Shown here: positions 33,581-42,383 of the stretch, in pieces
Layout: every line of letters begins with the position of its first letter
How positions within the stretch are numbered: the first letter of the stretch is position 1
Assembly: GCF_001418255.1 (NCBI RefSeq)
Contig: NZ_LIPV01000012.1
Coordinates: 1 to 55,240, forward strand
DNA from: Thiomonas bhubaneswarensis
GTDB taxonomy: Bacteria > Pseudomonadota > Gammaproteobacteria > Burkholderiales > Burkholderiaceae_C
DNA: 55,240 nt
Reading direction: 5' to 3'
Notes under the pieces: model-generated
What the model was told of the DNA's origin: nothing
Seen by the model: only the letters and a program-made list of their open reading frames with translations
Database searches by the model: none
Position numbers and translations under genes: made by a program

Positions 33581-34813
33581 TTACCCCGCCATGCCAGCCG
33601 CCCCGAGAGCTCGGGCCAGATCGTCGATCAAGTCCTGAGGATCTTCCAGGCCGATGGCCAGTCGCACCAGACCGCCGGCATGCGGCCAATGCGACGAGGG
33701 CCGCATGAGCTGTACGTCGTAGGGCACGGCCAGACTGACCGGCCCACCCCAGGAGTAGCCGATCTTGAACAGCCTCAGCGCGTCGACGAAGGCATCGATC
33801 TGCGCGGCGGTGTAGCGCGGCTGGAAGAGCACGCTGAACAAGCCACCTGCCGCGGTGCAGTCGCGCTGCCAGAACGCATGTCCGGGACTTCCCGGCAGCG
33901 CGGGATGAAGCACCTGCGCCACGGCGGCCTGCTGCTGCATCCAACGGGCGATTTGCCGCGCGCTGGCATCGTGCGCGGCATAGCGCAGCGCCAAGGTGTG
34001 CAGGCCGCGCAGCACGCGTGCCGCATCGTCTCCGCTCACCCCCAAGCCGAGCCGCATGTGGGTGAGCAGCAGACGTTCGTGCAGGGCGTCGTCGCGGGTG
34101 GTCACGCTGCCCATGAGCACGTCGGCGCCGCCGCTCTGATACTTGGTGAGCGCCTGCATCACCACATCAACGCCGAGATCGAAGGGCTTCAGCGCGATGC
34201 CCGCAGCCCAGGTCGCGTCGATGGCGGTGAGCACGCCATGCTGCCGCGCCACGCCGATGAAACCGCGCAGGTCGGGCATTTCCATCGTCACCGAACCGGG
34301 CGCCTCCAGCCAGAGCAGCTTGGTCTGCGGGGTGATGAGGGCGGCGAGTTCGTCCGGCGTGCAGGAGGCGTCATAGAGCCGGTGCTCAATGCCCCAGGCG
34401 CCGAGAAAACACTCGGCGAGTTCGCGGCTCGGGCCGTACACGTTCGACGGCAGCAGCACGGTGTCGCCTTGCTGCAGCAAGGCCAGATCGACCAGTGCGA
34501 TGGCCGATAGCCCCGAGGGACAGAGCACGCAGTGACGCCCGCCATCGAGCGCGGCCAGTCGCTCTTCGAGAATGAAGGTGGTGGGGGTGCCGTGCAGGCC
34601 GTAGGTATAGCCGGCCTTGCTGCGCCAGTCGCGCGCGCGCATGGCCGCCACATTGGGGAAGATCACGGTGGAGGCGTGGTGCACACCCGGCTCCACCGCA
34701 TCGAAACCGGCTGGCGCCTGATACGGATGATGTTGCAGCCGGGTGGACAGTGCGAGATTTTCGGAGGAAGGCAGGGGTTTTTGGTCTAATTGGGGCTCTT
34801 GTTGACTCGACAT
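33581..34813 (-). CDS. metC: cystathionine beta-lyase/trans-sulfuration family PLP enzyme
   Basis: This PLP enzyme most likely cleaves cystathionine to homocysteine in methionine synthesis. The 410-residue protein has ASTVIFPN, YTYGLHGTPTT, LCPSGLSAIA, the aspartate of TAIDATWAAG, and the PLP lysine K224 in ALTKYQSGGADVLMG. The SYxWGGPVSL stretch near the C-terminus fits the bacterial MetC branch. ATG at 34813 (MSSQQEPQLD) is preferred; a longer frame upstream lacks similarity. It is convergent with the glycan operon. Cystathionine gamma-lyase activity cannot be excluded. Confidence 0.88.
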   Translation of the reverse strand: MSSQQEPQLDQKPLPSSENLALSTRLQHHPYQAPAGFDAVEPGVHHASTVIFPNVAAMRARDWRSKAGYTYGLHGTPTTFILEERLAALDGGRHCVLCPSGLSAIALVDLALLQQGDTVLLPSNVYGPSRELAECFLGAWGIEHRLYDASCTPDELAALITPQTKLLWLEAPGSVTMEMPDLRGFIGVARQHGVLTAIDATWAAGIALKPFDLGVDVVMQALTKYQSGGADVLMGSVTTRDDALHERLLLTHMRLGLGVSGDDAARVLRGLHTLALRYAAHDASARQIARWMQQQAAVAQVLHPALPGSPGHAFWQRDCTAAGGLFSVLFQPRYTAAQIDAFVDALRLFKIGYSWGGPVSLAVPYDVQLMRPSSHWPHAGGLVRLAIGLEDPQDLIDDLARALGAAGMAG

Positions 34814-35135
34814 GGAATGGGCTCCGGGCAGTTTCGATCTTGTTTTCGTGGCCTTGCGCGGGCTGTCACGACTCGCGCAAGACTGTGAGAAGCATAGGCC
34901 GATTGCCCGATCCGTTCCGACACCCCTCCTTGGACCCTGACCCTGCGTCTTTGTTGCCCGGCTCATCGTTACCCAACCCCTGTGCCGGGTCTGCCCCCAC
35001 CGCCCTGCGTTCTGCGCCGCTCTCGCGCCGCGACCGCAACGCCCGCCCGATCTTGCCACGGGGTTCTGAGTGCGTCCGCCGGGCCGTCACGCCGCCTCGT
35101 GTTTTCCGTGTTTCGTCCGCCCTGGAGCGCCCGTC
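34814..35135. other. divergent intergenic region between metC-like and CNNM genes
   Basis: The 322 bp hold no supported gene. A hairpin TTGCGCG/CGCGCAA lies at about 34853-34879, in the leader of the minus-strand gene. No convincing riboswitch or strong sigma-70 promoter was found. Confidence 0.5.
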
Positions 35136-36473
35136 ATGGAAGTGCTGATTCTCTTCGGCCTGATTCTGCTCAACGGCTTGTTCGCCATGTCGGAAATCGC
35201 GCTGGTCACGGCGCGGCGCGCACGGCTGACGGCGCTGGCCGAAGCCGGCAACGACAACGCCCGCACCGCGCTGCATCTCTCGGAGCAGCCCACGCGCCTG
35301 CTCTCGACGGTGCAGATCGGCATCACCTCGATCAGCGTGCTCAACGGGATTCTGGGTGAGGCGGCGTTTTCCGAGCCGGTGGCCAACTGGCTGGTCTCGC
35401 TGGGCATGCTGCCCAGGTTCGCCGGGGCCACGGCCACGGCCATCGTCGTGGTCGTCATCACTTTTGCCTCCATCGTGATCGGTGAGCTGGTGCCCAAGCG
35501 GCTGGGGCAGCTCGCGCCCGAGCGCATCGCCATGGTGATGGCGCGGCCGATGACCTGGATCGCCCGCGCCGCCTCGCCCTTCGTCAAACTGCTGTCGATC
35601 TCCACCGACCTGCTCCTCACCCTGCTGCGCGTGCGGCACGACACCATGCCGCAGATGACCGAAGCCGAGATCAACGAGGTGCTCGAAGAAGGCTCCGACG
35701 CCGGGGTGATCGAAGAACAGGAACACGAAATGGTGCGCAATGTGTTCCGCCTCGACGACCGCCAGATCGCCTCGCTGATGACGCCGCGCAACGAGATCGA
35801 GTTCCTCGACGTCGATCAGCCGCTGGCGGAAAACCTCAACAAGATCGCGCAGTCCACGCACTCGCGCTTTCCTCTGGTCAAGCGCGGGCTGGAGGAAGTG
35901 GTCGGGCTGGTCTCGACCAAGGAACTGCTGGGCCGCTTCATCCGCCGCGAAGGCATCGACGATCTGAGCAAGGCCGCCACGCCGGCGACCTTCGTGCCCG
36001 AAAGCCTGACCGGCCTGGAGCTGCTGCAGACTTTCCGCCAGAGCGCCGAGCACACCGCTATGGTGATCGACGAATACGGCCAGACCATGGGCATCGTCAC
36101 GGTGCAGGACCTGATGGAAGCCATCGCCGGAGAGTTCAAGTCGCATCCATCCGAAGAGCCCTGGGCGATACAGCGCGAAGACGGCTCCTGGCTGATGGAC
36201 GGCCTCATCACCGTGGACGATCTCAAGGCCCGCCTCAACCTCGGCCACCTGCCCGACGAAGAGAAGCAGCGCTACAACACCCTCTCGGGCATGCTGATGC
36301 TGCTGCTCGCGCGCCTGCCCGCCACCGGCGACATCGTGCACTGGGACGGCTGGACCTTCGAGATCGTCGACATGGACGGCAAGCGCATCGACAAGGTGCT
36401 GGTACAGCGCAAGCCCGAAGAAGCGCCTGACGAATTTTCCGAGCCCACTGACGCGCGCGAATCACGGCTTTGA
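35136..36473 (+). CDS. CNNM/CorC (hemolysin C-like) membrane protein with CBS domains
   Basis: These inner-membrane proteins are linked to Mg2+ or Co2+ movement. The 445-residue protein has a DUF21 membrane domain (1-180, with LNGLFAMSEIALVTARRARL and VIGELVPKRLGQLAPERIA), a paired CBS domain (about 205-340, with MTPRNEIEFLDV and VIDEYGQTMGIVTVQDLMEA) and a CorC-HlyC C-terminal domain (WLMDGLITVDDLKARL). The start is ATG at 35136. The transported ion is not shown by the sequence. Confidence 0.88.
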   Translation: MEVLILFGLILLNGLFAMSEIALVTARRARLTALAEAGNDNARTALHLSEQPTRLLSTVQIGITSISVLNGILGEAAFSEPVANWLVSLGMLPRFAGATATAIVVVVITFASIVIGELVPKRLGQLAPERIAMVMARPMTWIARAASPFVKLLSISTDLLLTLLRVRHDTMPQMTEAEINEVLEEGSDAGVIEEQEHEMVRNVFRLDDRQIASLMTPRNEIEFLDVDQPLAENLNKIAQSTHSRFPLVKRGLEEVVGLVSTKELLGRFIRREGIDDLSKAATPATFVPESLTGLELLQTFRQSAEHTAMVIDEYGQTMGIVTVQDLMEAIAGEFKSHPSEEPWAIQREDGSWLMDGLITVDDLKARLNLGHLPDEEKQRYNTLSGMLMLLLARLPATGDIVHWDGWTFEIVDMDGKRIDKVLVQRKPEEAPDEFSEPTDARESRL

Positions 36474-36512
36474 TCGCGCGCCCGGGCGCTGCGCCCAAAG
36501 CCTGCTTGTCCC

Positions 36513-37412
36513 ATGCTGCATGACGCCCTGCTGCTCCTGCCCGATTTCACGCTGATCGCGCTCGGGCTGGTGCTGGTGCGCCTGCCCACCCTCAACCGCA
36601 GCGTTTGGGACGGGGTGGAGCGTCTGGTGTATTTCGTGCTGTTTCCGGCGCTGCTGTTTTCCACCACCAGCCGTGGCCACGCCAGCCTGAGCGACACCCG
36701 CGATCTGGTCATGGCGGGTGCGGCCATGCTGCTCATTGGCATCGCGCTGGCGTATGCCGCATTCTGGGCGCGCAAGGCCGATCGTCGTTGCGTGGCCAGC
36801 GGGGTGCAGACGGCATTCCGCTTCAACTCGTACATCGCCCTGGCGGTGGCCGACCGCGTCGGCGGTGCGCCAGCAGTGTCGCTGGTCGCGGTGCTCATCG
36901 CGGTAGGCGTGCCGTTGTGTAATCTCGCCGCGGTCTGGGCGCTGGCGCAGCACGCGCAGAGCAACGTCTGGCGTGAATTGCTGCGCAATCCGCTGCTCAT
37001 CGCCACGGTGGCCGGGCTGACGGTGCATGCGCTGGGCTGGTCGCTGCCCGAGCCGGTTGTGCCGGTGCTCGACCGGCTCGGGCAGGCCTCCATCGCGCTC
37101 GGGCTGATGACTGTGGGCGCGGGGCTGCAGTGGCGCGGGCTGCACCGCGAGTTGCCGGTGGGCCTTTGGTTTCTGTCCATCCGCCATCTGCTGCTTCCCT
37201 TGGTGGCGATGGCGCTGGCGTGGGGTTTCGCCTTGCCGCCTCTGCAGGCGCTGGTGCTGGTGCTGTTCGCCGCCATGCCCACGGCATCGAGCGCCTATGT
37301 GCTGGCCGCACGCATGGGGGGTGACGGCCCTTACGTCGCCGGCCTGGTCAGCCTGTCCACGGTGCTGGGGGCCGTCTCGGTGCCCCTGTTTCTCGCGCTC
37401 ATGCGGCCCTGA
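36513..37412 (+). CDS. AEC-family (auxin efflux carrier) transporter
   Basis: This 299-residue integral membrane protein has about ten hydrophobic helices in two halves, starting LLPDFTLIALGLVLVRLPTLN and including the conserved FNSYIALAVADRVGG and the C-terminal VLVLFAAMPTASSAYVLAARMGGD. AEC proteins carry malate, malonate or other organic anions in bacteria. It follows the CNNM gene by 39 bp. The substrate is unknown. Confidence 0.85.
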   Translation: MLHDALLLLPDFTLIALGLVLVRLPTLNRSVWDGVERLVYFVLFPALLFSTTSRGHASLSDTRDLVMAGAAMLLIGIALAYAAFWARKADRRCVASGVQTAFRFNSYIALAVADRVGGAPAVSLVAVLIAVGVPLCNLAAVWALAQHAQSNVWRELLRNPLLIATVAGLTVHALGWSLPEPVVPVLDRLGQASIALGLMTVGAGLQWRGLHRELPVGLWFLSIRHLLLPLVAMALAWGFALPPLQALVLVLFAAMPTASSAYVLAARMGGDGPYVAGLVSLSTVLGAVSVPLFLALMRP

Positions 37413-37520
37413 GTCCGGCCGCGGACAATGCCGACGAAATCGTGGTGGCTTACTGACGGCTGACATATACGCCGTGTATCCTTCGTCACTTCCGACGTCA
37501 CACGAACGAAACTCCCTAAT

Positions 37521-38012
37521 ATGTCGAATTTCAATGTCATTTTCTGGCGTCATGCCGAGGCGGAGGACGCTTTGGGATCGACCCAGGGCGACGAGACCGA
37601 TCTGCGTCGCAACCTTACCAAGCAAGGCCGCCGCGACGCGGCTCAGGTCGCAGGGTGGATCAAGTCGCAACTGCCCAAGCCATGGACGGTCATCTCCAGC
37701 CCCGCGCAGCGCGCACGCCAGACCGCGCAACACCTCAACGACTATGCCGGCACCGATGCACGCTTGCGCCCCGACGCCTCGATGGAGGAACTGCTCTCGA
37801 TCGTGTCGGAGTTTCCGCGCGACGGCGGCGGCCTGATTCTGGTCGGCCACCAGCCCACCCTGGGCCGCGCCGGGCTTTACTGGATCACCGGCTGTGACCA
37901 ACAGTTTTCCATGCGCAAGAGCGGCCTGCTCTGGGCCGTGGAGCGCAGCCGCGAGGTGGGCATCAAACGCAGCCTGCGCGCATGCATCAGCGCCGATCTG
38001 CTCGCGGACTAA
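37521..38012 (+). CDS. sixA: SixA-type phosphohistidine phosphatase
   Basis: SixA removes phosphate from histidine on phosphotransfer proteins such as NPr of the nitrogen PTS. The 163-residue histidine-phosphatase fold has the catalytic RHAEAED (H11), ISSPAQRARQTAQ and LVGHQPTLG with the second catalytic histidine. The protein is small and lacks a signal peptide, which separates it from acid phosphatases. It is upstream of olsB but the Pho box at 38046 suggests separate control. Confidence 0.87.
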   Translation: MSNFNVIFWRHAEAEDALGSTQGDETDLRRNLTKQGRRDAAQVAGWIKSQLPKPWTVISSPAQRARQTAQHLNDYAGTDARLRPDASMEELLSIVSEFPRDGGGLILVGHQPTLGRAGLYWITGCDQQFSMRKSGLLWAVERSREVGIKRSLRACISADLLAD

Positions 38013-38045
38013 AGCGCGCGAACACAACTCGTCAGCACAGTTGCA

Positions 38046-38101
38046 CTGTCACACCAAATTCACAAGACCTTCACTGAACTGTCACCCGGCTTTTCTATCT
38101 T
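38046..38101 (+). promoter_or_regulatory. four-unit Pho box and -10 upstream of the olsB-like gene
   Basis: Four 7-bp units occur every 11 bp: CTGTCAC (38046), AATTCAC (38057), CCTTCAC (38068) and CTGTCAC (38079). This matches the PhoB binding mode of direct repeats on an 11-bp phase, as two tandem Pho boxes. A -10-like TATCTT lies at 38096-38101, 10-11 bp past the last unit, as in PhoB-dependent promoters that lack a -35 box. GGAGGAA precedes the ATG at 38130. Confidence 0.75.
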
Positions 38102-38129
38102 TCTTTCCAGATACTCTGGAGGAAAGACC

Positions 38130-38927
38130 ATGTTCGATGACGAACATCCGCATCAGGCTGCGATGCGGGCACCGCATGACCCGGCCCAGACCTGGGCCAC
38201 CGCGACGAAGGCCGCGCCTGCGCTCACGGTCGCCTGGGCGCGCCATGCGGACGAAGTGCGCGAGGCTCAACGTTTGCGCTACAAAGTGTTCGTCGAAGAG
38301 ATGGGCGCGCAGATCAAGACCCCAGAGCCCGACCTCGACATCGACCTGTTCGATGCCTACTGCGACCATCTGCTGGTGCGCGACGCCGATGGACGCCTGA
38401 TCGGCACCTACCGCGCCCTGCCGCCCCATCAGGCCAAGCGCGTGGGCACGCTCTACACCGAAACCGAGTTCGACCTAACGCGGCTCTATCACCTCAAACC
38501 GAGGCTGCTGGAAATCGGCCGTTCCTGCGTGCACCGCGACCACCGCAGCGGCGCGGTCATCATGGCCCTGTGGAGCGGCATTGCCACCTACATGCAGCGC
38601 CACGGCCTCGATGCCCTCATCGGCTGCGCCAGCATGTCCATGCACTGTGGCGGCCATACCGCAGCCAGCCTCTGGGCGCAGTTGCAGCGCAGCCATCTGG
38701 CCGCGATCGAAGACCGGGTGCATCCGCGCCTGCCGCTGCCGGTGCAGCACCTGCGGCAAGACCTCGCGATAGAGCCGCCGCCGCTGCTCAAGGGCTATCT
38801 GCGCGTAGGCGCCAAGGTGTGCGGCGCCCCGGCCTGGGACCCGGACTTCGGCGTGGCCGACTTTCCGGTACTGCTGCGCCTGAGCCAGGTCAACCGCCGC
38901 TACGCGCGGCATTTCCTCGGCGAGTAA
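38130..38927 (+). CDS. olsB: OlsB-like ornithine N-acyltransferase (GNAT fold)
   Basis: OlsB moves a 3-hydroxyacyl group from acyl-ACP to ornithine, the first step of phosphorus-free ornithine lipid synthesis. The 265-residue protein has REAQRLRYKVFVEEMGA, DIDLFDAYCDHLLVRD, IGTYRALPP, LLEIGRSCVHRDHRSG and the C-terminal PPLLKGYLRVGAKVCG, all typical of the PF13444 branch. No OlsA O-acyltransferase is in the window. A Pho box upstream fits induction under phosphate limitation. A hairpin CTGCCC/GGGCAG at 38947-38962 follows but has no T-run. Confidence 0.85.
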   Translation: MFDDEHPHQAAMRAPHDPAQTWATATKAAPALTVAWARHADEVREAQRLRYKVFVEEMGAQIKTPEPDLDIDLFDAYCDHLLVRDADGRLIGTYRALPPHQAKRVGTLYTETEFDLTRLYHLKPRLLEIGRSCVHRDHRSGAVIMALWSGIATYMQRHGLDALIGCASMSMHCGGHTAASLWAQLQRSHLAAIEDRVHPRLPLPVQHLRQDLAIEPPPLLKGYLRVGAKVCGAPAWDPDFGVADFPVLLRLSQVNRRYARHFLGE

Positions 38928-39098
38928 CCAGGCGCGAACCTCTATCCTGCCCGCCCGGGCAGCCCATCTGTGGCGTCTATCTCGACGCAACTTTAGCGGG
39001 GTCGCGTTGTAACATGCACGCTTTCGCGGCAATGCCACTGCCTCCCCGGGCACGGGCGGACACCTTCGGTGGACCGCGACATCCGCCCACCGGTGCCC

Positions 39099-40481
39099 AT
39101 GCCCGCCTCCCTCACCCAACGCAGCCTGCAAGCCGTCTGGCATCCCTGCACTCAGATGCATCGGGCCACGCACGTGCCGCCGCTGGGCATGGTGCGCGGC
39201 GCAGGCCCCTGGCTGTTCGATGAGGCCGGAAGGCGCTACTTCGACACCAGCAGTTCGTGGTGGGTCAATCTGTTCGGCCATGCCGACGCCGACATCAACG
39301 CCGCGCTCAAAGACCAACTGGACCTGCTGCCGCACGTCATGCTGGCGGGCTGCACGCACGCGCCAGCGGTGGAACTGGCCGAACGCCTGTCGCGACTGAC
39401 GGGCGATGTGCTGGGGCACTGCTTCTTCGGCAGCGACGGCGCCTCTGCCGTGGAGATTGCGCTGAAGATGAGCTTTCATTACTGGCGCAACACCGGCAGG
39501 CCCGACAAGCAGGAGTTCGTCTGCCTGCGCCAGAGCTATCACGGCGAGACCCTGGGCGCGCTGGCCGTCACAGACGTGGCCGTGTTCCGCGATGCCTACG
39601 ACCCACTACTTATGCGCGCGCACCTGGTGATTTCGCCCGACGCGCGTCAGGCCGTGGCGGGCGAATCCACCGCCGATGTGGCGCGCCGCGCCGTGGCCGC
39701 GCTGCGCGCGCTATTCGAGACCCGCGCAGAGCGCATCGCCGCCTTCATCCTGGAACCGCTGGTGCAGGCGGCCACGGGCATGGCCATGTACGACGCGATT
39801 TATCTGCGCGAAGTCCGTGCGCTGTGCGACGAGTTCCAAGTGCTGCTGATCGCCGACGAAATCGCCGTGGGCTGCGGCCGCACCGGCACATTTTTCGCCT
39901 TCGAGCAGGCCGTGCAGCCAGGTGCTGCCCCCATCTGGCCCGACCTGTTGTGCCTGTCCAAGGGCATCAGCGGCGGCTATCTGCCGCTGTCCGTGGTGCT
40001 ATCGCGTCCGGCTCTCTACGCCGCCTTCCTCGACGACGACGTCGCCCGCGGCTTCCTGCACTCGCACTCCTACACTGGCAACGCGCTGGCCTGCCGAGCG
40101 GCCCTCGCTGTGCTCGACCGTTTCGACAGGGCCGACGTTCTGCAGGCCAACCGCCAACGCGCCGCGCAGCTCACCGAGGCGCTGGCGCCGCTACGCGAAG
40201 ATACGCGGCTGGAACATGTGCGACAGATCGGCATGATCTGGGCCTTCGACGTGCGCGAGCCCTTTGTCGGCGCGCGCTTTGCCGAGCGTTTTCATCTGGC
40301 GGGTCGGGCGCGCGAGCTGCTCATCCGCCCCATCGGCCGCACCGTGTACCTGATGCCGCCGTATGTGCTCGATGCCGCACTGTCGGCCTGGCTGGCACGG
40401 CAGCTGCGCGCCACGCTCGACGACGTGCTTCAAGCAAACCATCCCGGTGCTGATCGACCATCTGAACCAGCAGTTGCTTGA
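39099..40481 (+). CDS. bioA: adenosylmethionine-8-amino-7-oxononanoate aminotransferase
   Basis: BioA converts KAPA to DAPA with S-adenosylmethionine as amino donor in biotin synthesis. The 460-residue PLP enzyme has WHPCTQM at the N-terminus, SSWWVNLFGH, the phosphate-binding GSDGASAVEIALKM, SYHGETLG, IADEIAVGCGRTG and the PLP lysine K288 in LSKGISGG. ATG at 39099 is preferred; GTG at 39069 is possible. It is the first gene of a bioA-bioF-bioD-P450 operon and overlaps bioF by 35 bp. Confidence 0.94.
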   Translation: MPASLTQRSLQAVWHPCTQMHRATHVPPLGMVRGAGPWLFDEAGRRYFDTSSSWWVNLFGHADADINAALKDQLDLLPHVMLAGCTHAPAVELAERLSRLTGDVLGHCFFGSDGASAVEIALKMSFHYWRNTGRPDKQEFVCLRQSYHGETLGALAVTDVAVFRDAYDPLLMRAHLVISPDARQAVAGESTADVARRAVAALRALFETRAERIAAFILEPLVQAATGMAMYDAIYLREVRALCDEFQVLLIADEIAVGCGRTGTFFAFEQAVQPGAAPIWPDLLCLSKGISGGYLPLSVVLSRPALYAAFLDDDVARGFLHSHSYTGNALACRAALAVLDRFDRADVLQANRQRAAQLTEALAPLREDTRLEHVRQIGMIWAFDVREPFVGARFAERFHLAGRARELLIRPIGRTVYLMPPYVLDAALSAWLARQLRATLDDVLQANHPGADRPSEPAVA

Positions 40482-41667
40482 GCGCGCCGCCGAGGGCCTA
40501 CAGCGCCAGCGCCGCACCGCGCACACCGCCTGCGCCCCGCGGCAGCAGGTGAGGGCTGGCGACGGCGCGCCCCCGCGCGACCTGCTCGGCTTCTGCAGCA
40601 ACGACTATCTCGGCTTGGCCAATCACCCGGCACTGATCGAGGCCATTACCAGCGGCGTCCACCTCTACGGCGCGGGCAGCGGCGCCTCGCACCTGGTCAG
40701 CGGCCATTCGCAAGCACACGAGGCGTTGGAGAGTCTGCTGGCGCAATGGATGGCGCCTGCCATTCCCCAAGCCCGCGTGCTGACCTTCAGCACCGGCTAT
40801 ATGGCCAATCTGGCGCTGCTGACTGCGCTGGCTGACGAGCAGGCGACGCTGTTCTGCGACAAACTCAATCACGCCTCCCTGATCGATGGCGCCCGGCTGT
40901 CCAAGGCTGAGGTGCGGCGCTATCCGCACGGCGACCTGGCCGCCCTGGAGCGGCAGTTGAGCACCTGCACCACGCCGCTGCGGCTCATCGTCACCGACAC
41001 CGTGTTCAGCATGGACGGCGACCAGGCCGACCTGCCCGCCCTGCTGGCGCTGGCCGAGCGCTTCGACGCCTGGCTGATCCTCGACGATGCACACGGCTTC
41101 GGCGTGCTCGGCCCGCAGGGCCAGGGCAGCCTTGCGCAGGCGGGTCTGCGTAGCGAGCGCTTCATCCTCATGGGCACGCTAGGCAAGGCCGCAGGTGTGA
41201 GTGGCGCCTTCGTCGCCGCGCACCCCATCATCATTGACTGGCTGATGCAGACGGCACGCACCGCAGTATTCACCACGGCTTCGCCTCCTGCGCTGGCCCA
41301 TGCTCTTTTGACCAGCCTTCAGCTCATCGCCAGCGAGGAAGGCGTCCAGCGTCGCGCCAGGCTGCAGCAGCACATCGCCCAGTTGCGCAGCGGTCTGCAG
41401 ACCTTGATCGCCCAGTTCCTCGAACTCGGCTGGAGTATGGGCGCGTCCGATACGCCTATTCAGCCCCTGATCGTTGGGGACAATGCGCAGGCGCTGAGCC
41501 TGTCCAGCGCGCTGGATGCGCAGGGGCTGTGGATTCCCGCCATCCGGCCGCCCACCGTGCCGGTGGGCAAGGCGCGTCTGCGCATCACCCTAAGCGCTGC
41601 GCATACTTCTGACGACATCCAGCGCCTGCTTGCCGCACTGCACGAAATTGCACGAGACTTTCGATGA
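40447..41667 (+). CDS. bioF: 8-amino-7-oxononanoate synthase
   Basis: BioF condenses pimeloyl-ACP (or -CoA) with alanine to form KAPA. The 406-residue PLP enzyme has FCSNDYLGLANHP, YGAGSGASHLVSG, TDTVFSMDGD, LDDAHGFGVLGPQG and the PLP lysine K247 in GTLGKAAG. GTG at 40447 fits the family N-terminus (VLIDHLNQQL) and lies inside the bioA end; TTG at 40475 is an alternative. Its stop overlaps bioD (ATGA). Confidence 0.93.
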   Translation: MLIDHLNQQLLERAAEGLQRQRRTAHTACAPRQQVRAGDGAPPRDLLGFCSNDYLGLANHPALIEAITSGVHLYGAGSGASHLVSGHSQAHEALESLLAQWMAPAIPQARVLTFSTGYMANLALLTALADEQATLFCDKLNHASLIDGARLSKAEVRRYPHGDLAALERQLSTCTTPLRLIVTDTVFSMDGDQADLPALLALAERFDAWLILDDAHGFGVLGPQGQGSLAQAGLRSERFILMGTLGKAAGVSGAFVAAHPIIIDWLMQTARTAVFTTASPPALAHALLTSLQLIASEEGVQRRARLQQHIAQLRSGLQTLIAQFLELGWSMGASDTPIQPLIVGDNAQALSLSSALDAQGLWIPAIRPPTVPVGKARLRITLSAAHTSDDIQRLLAALHEIARDFR

Positions 41668-42383
41668 AACAACCGATCGCACCGCGTGGATGCTTCGTCA
41701 CCGGCACCGACACCGAAGTCGGCAAGACCCGAATCAGCGCCGCTCTGCTGCGCTGGTGCACCGACCAAGGCTGGCGCAGCGCCGGGTTCAAGCCGGTGGC
41801 CGCCGGCCTGGAGCAGGTGGACGACCAGTGGATCAACGCCGACGTGCAGGCGCTGCGCCAAGCCAGTTCGGTGCCGCTCGCCGAGGACGAAATCTGCCCC
41901 TGCCAGTTCAGAGCCGCCTGTGCACCGCATCTAGCCGCCGCACAGGAAGGGCGGGTCATCGACTTAGACGCCGTGCTGCATGCCGCTAGGCACCTCGCGC
42001 GAAAGTCAGACGCGCTGGTCGTCGAAGGTGTAGGCGGATTCGTCGTGCCCCTGGACGCGCAGCGGGATACCGCCGATCTGGCGCAGGCACTCGGCCTGCC
42101 AGTGGTGCTGGTCGTCGGCCTGCGCTTGGGCTGCCTCAATCACGCCATGCTCACCGCACAAAGCGTTCAGGCGCGCGGGCTGCGACTGGCCGGCTGGGTG
42201 GGTAACACCGTCGATCCGGCCATGCCCTGGAAGGACGACAACTTCGCCACCCTGCAGAAGATGCTGTGGACACGGCATGGTGCGGTCGCTCTCGGCCATG
42301 TTCCCCGCCTGCCCGACCCCAGCCCACAGGTCATCCTGTCCCACCTCGACACAGCCGGTCTGCGTCAGGTCTTCGCGCAATGA
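41664..42383 (+). CDS. bioD: dethiobiotin synthetase
   Basis: BioD closes the ureido ring of DAPA with CO2 and ATP. The 239-residue protein has the P-loop GTDTEVGKT (14-22), the GFKPVAAGLE substrate loop with the catalytic lysine, and VVEGVGGFVVPL. It overlaps bioF at its start and the P450 at its end by 4 bp each. Confidence 0.93.
   Translation: MKQPIAPRGCFVTGTDTEVGKTRISAALLRWCTDQGWRSAGFKPVAAGLEQVDDQWINADVQALRQASSVPLAEDEICPCQFRAACAPHLAAAQEGRVIDLDAVLHAARHLARKSDALVVEGVGGFVVPLDAQRDTADLAQALGLPVVLVVGLRLGCLNHAMLTAQSVQARGLRLAGWVGNTVDPAMPWKDDNFATLQKMLWTRHGAVALGHVPRLPDPSPQVILSHLDTAGLRQVFAQ

Noticed and set aside
34866-36341. A 491-codon antisense frame across the CNNM gene
   Set aside because: It is the complement of an intact family member and shows only a GC-rich His/Gln/Asp composition.
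39000-39060. A BirA operator before bioA
   Set aside because: TTGTAAC occurs once near 39008 but there is no matching inverted half-site at the right distance.
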